Positions 62,150-64,000 of a stretch of DNA of 64,000 bases are shown piece after piece. Numbering within the stretch: the stretch's first letter is position 1; each line of letters begins with the position of its first letter. A program made the translations under genes and the position numbers. This stretch comes from Himantopus leucocephalus (lineage: Eukaryota; Chordata; Aves; Charadriiformes; Recurvirostridae). The notes below the pieces were generated by a model that worked only from the letters and a program-made list of their open reading frames with translations, did not search any database and was not told where the DNA came from. The stretch lies in assembly GCA_003993805.1 (NCBI GenBank), contig RSEF01000031.1, forward strand, positions 19,507,343-19,571,342. Direction: 5' to 3'.

Positions 62150-63020
62150 GGCAGTGATCATTTTAAGAAGAGCAAGTTGGACAAAGAATTATTTAAAAGA
62201 CAGGCAGCAGGTTCTATTGGAGTGATATCTATAAGGTTGGTGGGAGGTTACACAAAGATTTCCTTTGTGGTTTGGCTGACCTGATTTATTTTAAGTCGTG
62301 AGGCATCATCGATAAATGGAAGACTATGATTAAATCCTGAGAAGATGTTAGGGAGGTAGTGGACAAGCTGAAATAGGGAGAAATTTAATAACTTGAAATA
62401 AAAAGTCACGCACATAGGGTACTTCATAGCAAGTATTTCTGCTATAAACTGGAGGCTTATCAACTTCAAAGTGCAGAAGACAAGACAGACCTCAGTCTTT
62501 TAGTAGGTCAATTATAGTTAACAATATGAGGTTGCTGTGAAAAAGAAACATGGGATTCTAGAATGCATAAGGCAAACTTTTTCCACTTGTGAAATAGATA
62601 CTGTTGTCTTGTATAATGGAATACCATCCAGCTGGAATATACTATACATTTCTCATTACTCAAGTTTGAGAAAGGTTTATCCATACTGGAAGAAATATGA
62701 TGTGGACCAGTAATATGATGTCATGCTGCTGAATCCTCTTAAAGAGGAGACTAAAGTGATAGCAACGGAGAAACGAAGTCTGGGACCCAGGAAGGACTAA
62801 GATCTTGGTTAAACTGAAGGAATTATCAGTACAAAACTAAAAAGAATGGAGTGGCCAGGAATGAATTTAGGCTGACTATAAGATGACTGTCAGGGAAGTG
62901 AGATTTCAGAGCAGACTTCCAACTAGGTGAGTTGGAACAATTGATTTTGATTACTTCGTGAGAGGAATTATATGGCTGTAGTGGTAGTAGAAGGCTTAAT
63001 TTGATCATGGAGCAAGATTA
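62150..63020 (+). mobile_element. Ancient CR1-type LINE copy, plus orientation
   Basis: Old-CR1 landmarks run in order. GGGAGAAATTTAATAACTTG is near 62376, followed by AAAAGTCACGCACATAGGGT near 62400, CTATAAACTGGAGGCTTATC near 62442, GCTGTGAAAAAGAAACATGG near 62534, GGAATATACTATACATTTCT near 62634 and GTTTGAGAAAGGTTTATCCA near 62664. GTGGCCAGGAATGAATTTAG near 62852 and a decayed tail follow. These correspond to the end of the reverse-transcriptase region and beyond. Many small deletions are visible and no long frame survives. The 5' boundary is approximate. Confidence 0.75.
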
Positions 63021-63721
63021 ACAGAATCCTTAACAGTAAAATAAAACTGAGGAGCCTTTTCTAGTTTGTGGTTCTGTTACTGGATTCACAGTGAGGCCTT
63101 CCAGACATATAGGATATGTATCTCATAAGCTTCTCAATATAGTTTCATTTGACAACCTGACAAACTAGCTGCTGTTTCTGTTGAAGTAATTTATCTAAAT
63201 GATGGCATTTTGGTTTTGGCTCCCATGAACAGATAAAGTAATGAAGGTTGAACTTTTAGGTATCAAAGCAGAGTTGCTTGGGATACAGCCACTTTTGGAA
63301 TGTGAAGGGGTCATTGGCAGCCATACCAGAGGTACTCTGTTCAGATGCCCAGGTTAGGAGCTTACGTTTCCTGCTGACTGGGGAATCTCCAGGGCAATTC
63401 ACAGTATCTAAGATGGGAGTGAGTGTGCCCTTATCTCTGCTGAATAGGTGAGGAATCTAGGTTCCTGATTTAAGTCACATTCCTACATTCAGACAATGAA
63501 TATCCACATCTTGCTCATAACTTTTGTGTTAGAAAATTCTGTTCCTCTTTCCTGTCTAGTTCCTGACATAGATTCTTCCAGTTTGGGCTTTACTTTCAAG
63601 CGGTTGTGAAGCTACTGGGAGGGTGAAGAAGAGGAAAATAAATGATATTAAGGTAGTATTGTAATCTTTTTTCACCTACTTGAACACTTTCCAGCAAAGT
63701 CTGCGCATTCGGATTTTAAAT
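63021..63721. other. Non-coding stretch between two CR1 copies
   Basis: No family was recognised. The decayed 3' end of the ancient CR1 may extend into it. Confidence 0.5.
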
Positions 63722-64000
63722 CCTAGAATCATAGAATGGTTTAAGTTGGAAAGGACCTTAAAGATCATCTAGTTCCAACCCCCCTGCCATGGGCAGGGTC
63801 ACCTCCCACTAGACCAGGTTGCTCAAAGCCCTGTCCAATCAGGCACTGAACTCTTCCAGGGATGGGGCATCCACTACTTCCCTGGCCAAACTGTTCCAGT
63901 GTCTCACCACCCTCAGAGTAAAGAATATTTTCATATTATCTAATCTAAATCTCTCCGCTTTCAGTTTAAAGCCATTACCCCTCATCCTATCACTACATGC
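63722..64000 (-). mobile_element. CR1 LINE 3' end, minus orientation, continuing past the window
   Basis: The left edge carries the CR1 3' terminal octamers as reverse complements (CCTAGAAT at 63722, CATAGAAT at 63730). They are followed by GGAAAGGACCTTAAAGATCA, CCCCCTGCCATGGGCAGGG, CACTAGACCAGGTTGCTCAA, CCAGGGATGGGGCATCCACT, TGTTCCAGTGTCTCACCACC and CATTACCCCTCATCCTATCA. Similarity to the standard bird CR1 3' region is high throughout, so this is the least decayed CR1 in the window. It is cut only by the window edge. Confidence 0.96.

Overview
The window looks like a piece of a bird nuclear chromosome, and almost all of it is non-coding. The evidence is the repeats. Several CR1 LINE fragments are present, including the avian/reptilian CR1 3' end with its octamer repeats at the right edge, together with an endogenous-retrovirus LTR of a type I recognise from many modern bird genomes. 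The DNA is visibly AT-rich, has few interspersed repeats, and carries assembly gaps. No bacterial-style gene organisation is present. No complete protein-coding gene, rRNA, tRNA, known ncRNA or CRISPR array could be supported.

Layout. 1-4135 is mostly AT-rich unique DNA with a GC-richer block at 2800-3530 and a 186-codon open frame on the minus strand at 1356-1916. A 100-N gap at 4136-4235 is followed by an unidentified GC-richer block (4236-4610) and a CR1 copy (4611-5000). 5001-19369 is unique non-coding DNA with pyrimidine microsatellites. 19372-19905 is an internal CR1 fragment that still reads as reverse transcriptase apart from one in-frame stop. 19936-33505 is again unique. 33506-36320 is the repeat-dense centre: an ERV LTR truncated by a 100-N gap, a short CR1 piece, an ancient plus-strand CR1 (about 34985-35700) and a CpG-rich LTR-like block (35700-36320). 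41690-42450 is a GC-richer block with coding-like frames on the minus strand that I cannot name, possibly retroelement debris. 42460-62149 is unique DNA with small local structures: a 27-bp perfect hairpin, a homeodomain-site cluster, a C-rich tract, and two short tandem duplications. 62150-63020 is a second ancient plus-strand CR1. 63722-64000 is a younger CR1 running off the window.

Function. I see no set of genes working together. The region is best read as a long intron or a gene-poor intergenic interval. Three short exon-like frames next to plausible splice sites (5248-5309, 27437-27658, 58016-58193) are recorded at low confidence. I found no convincing new biological system.
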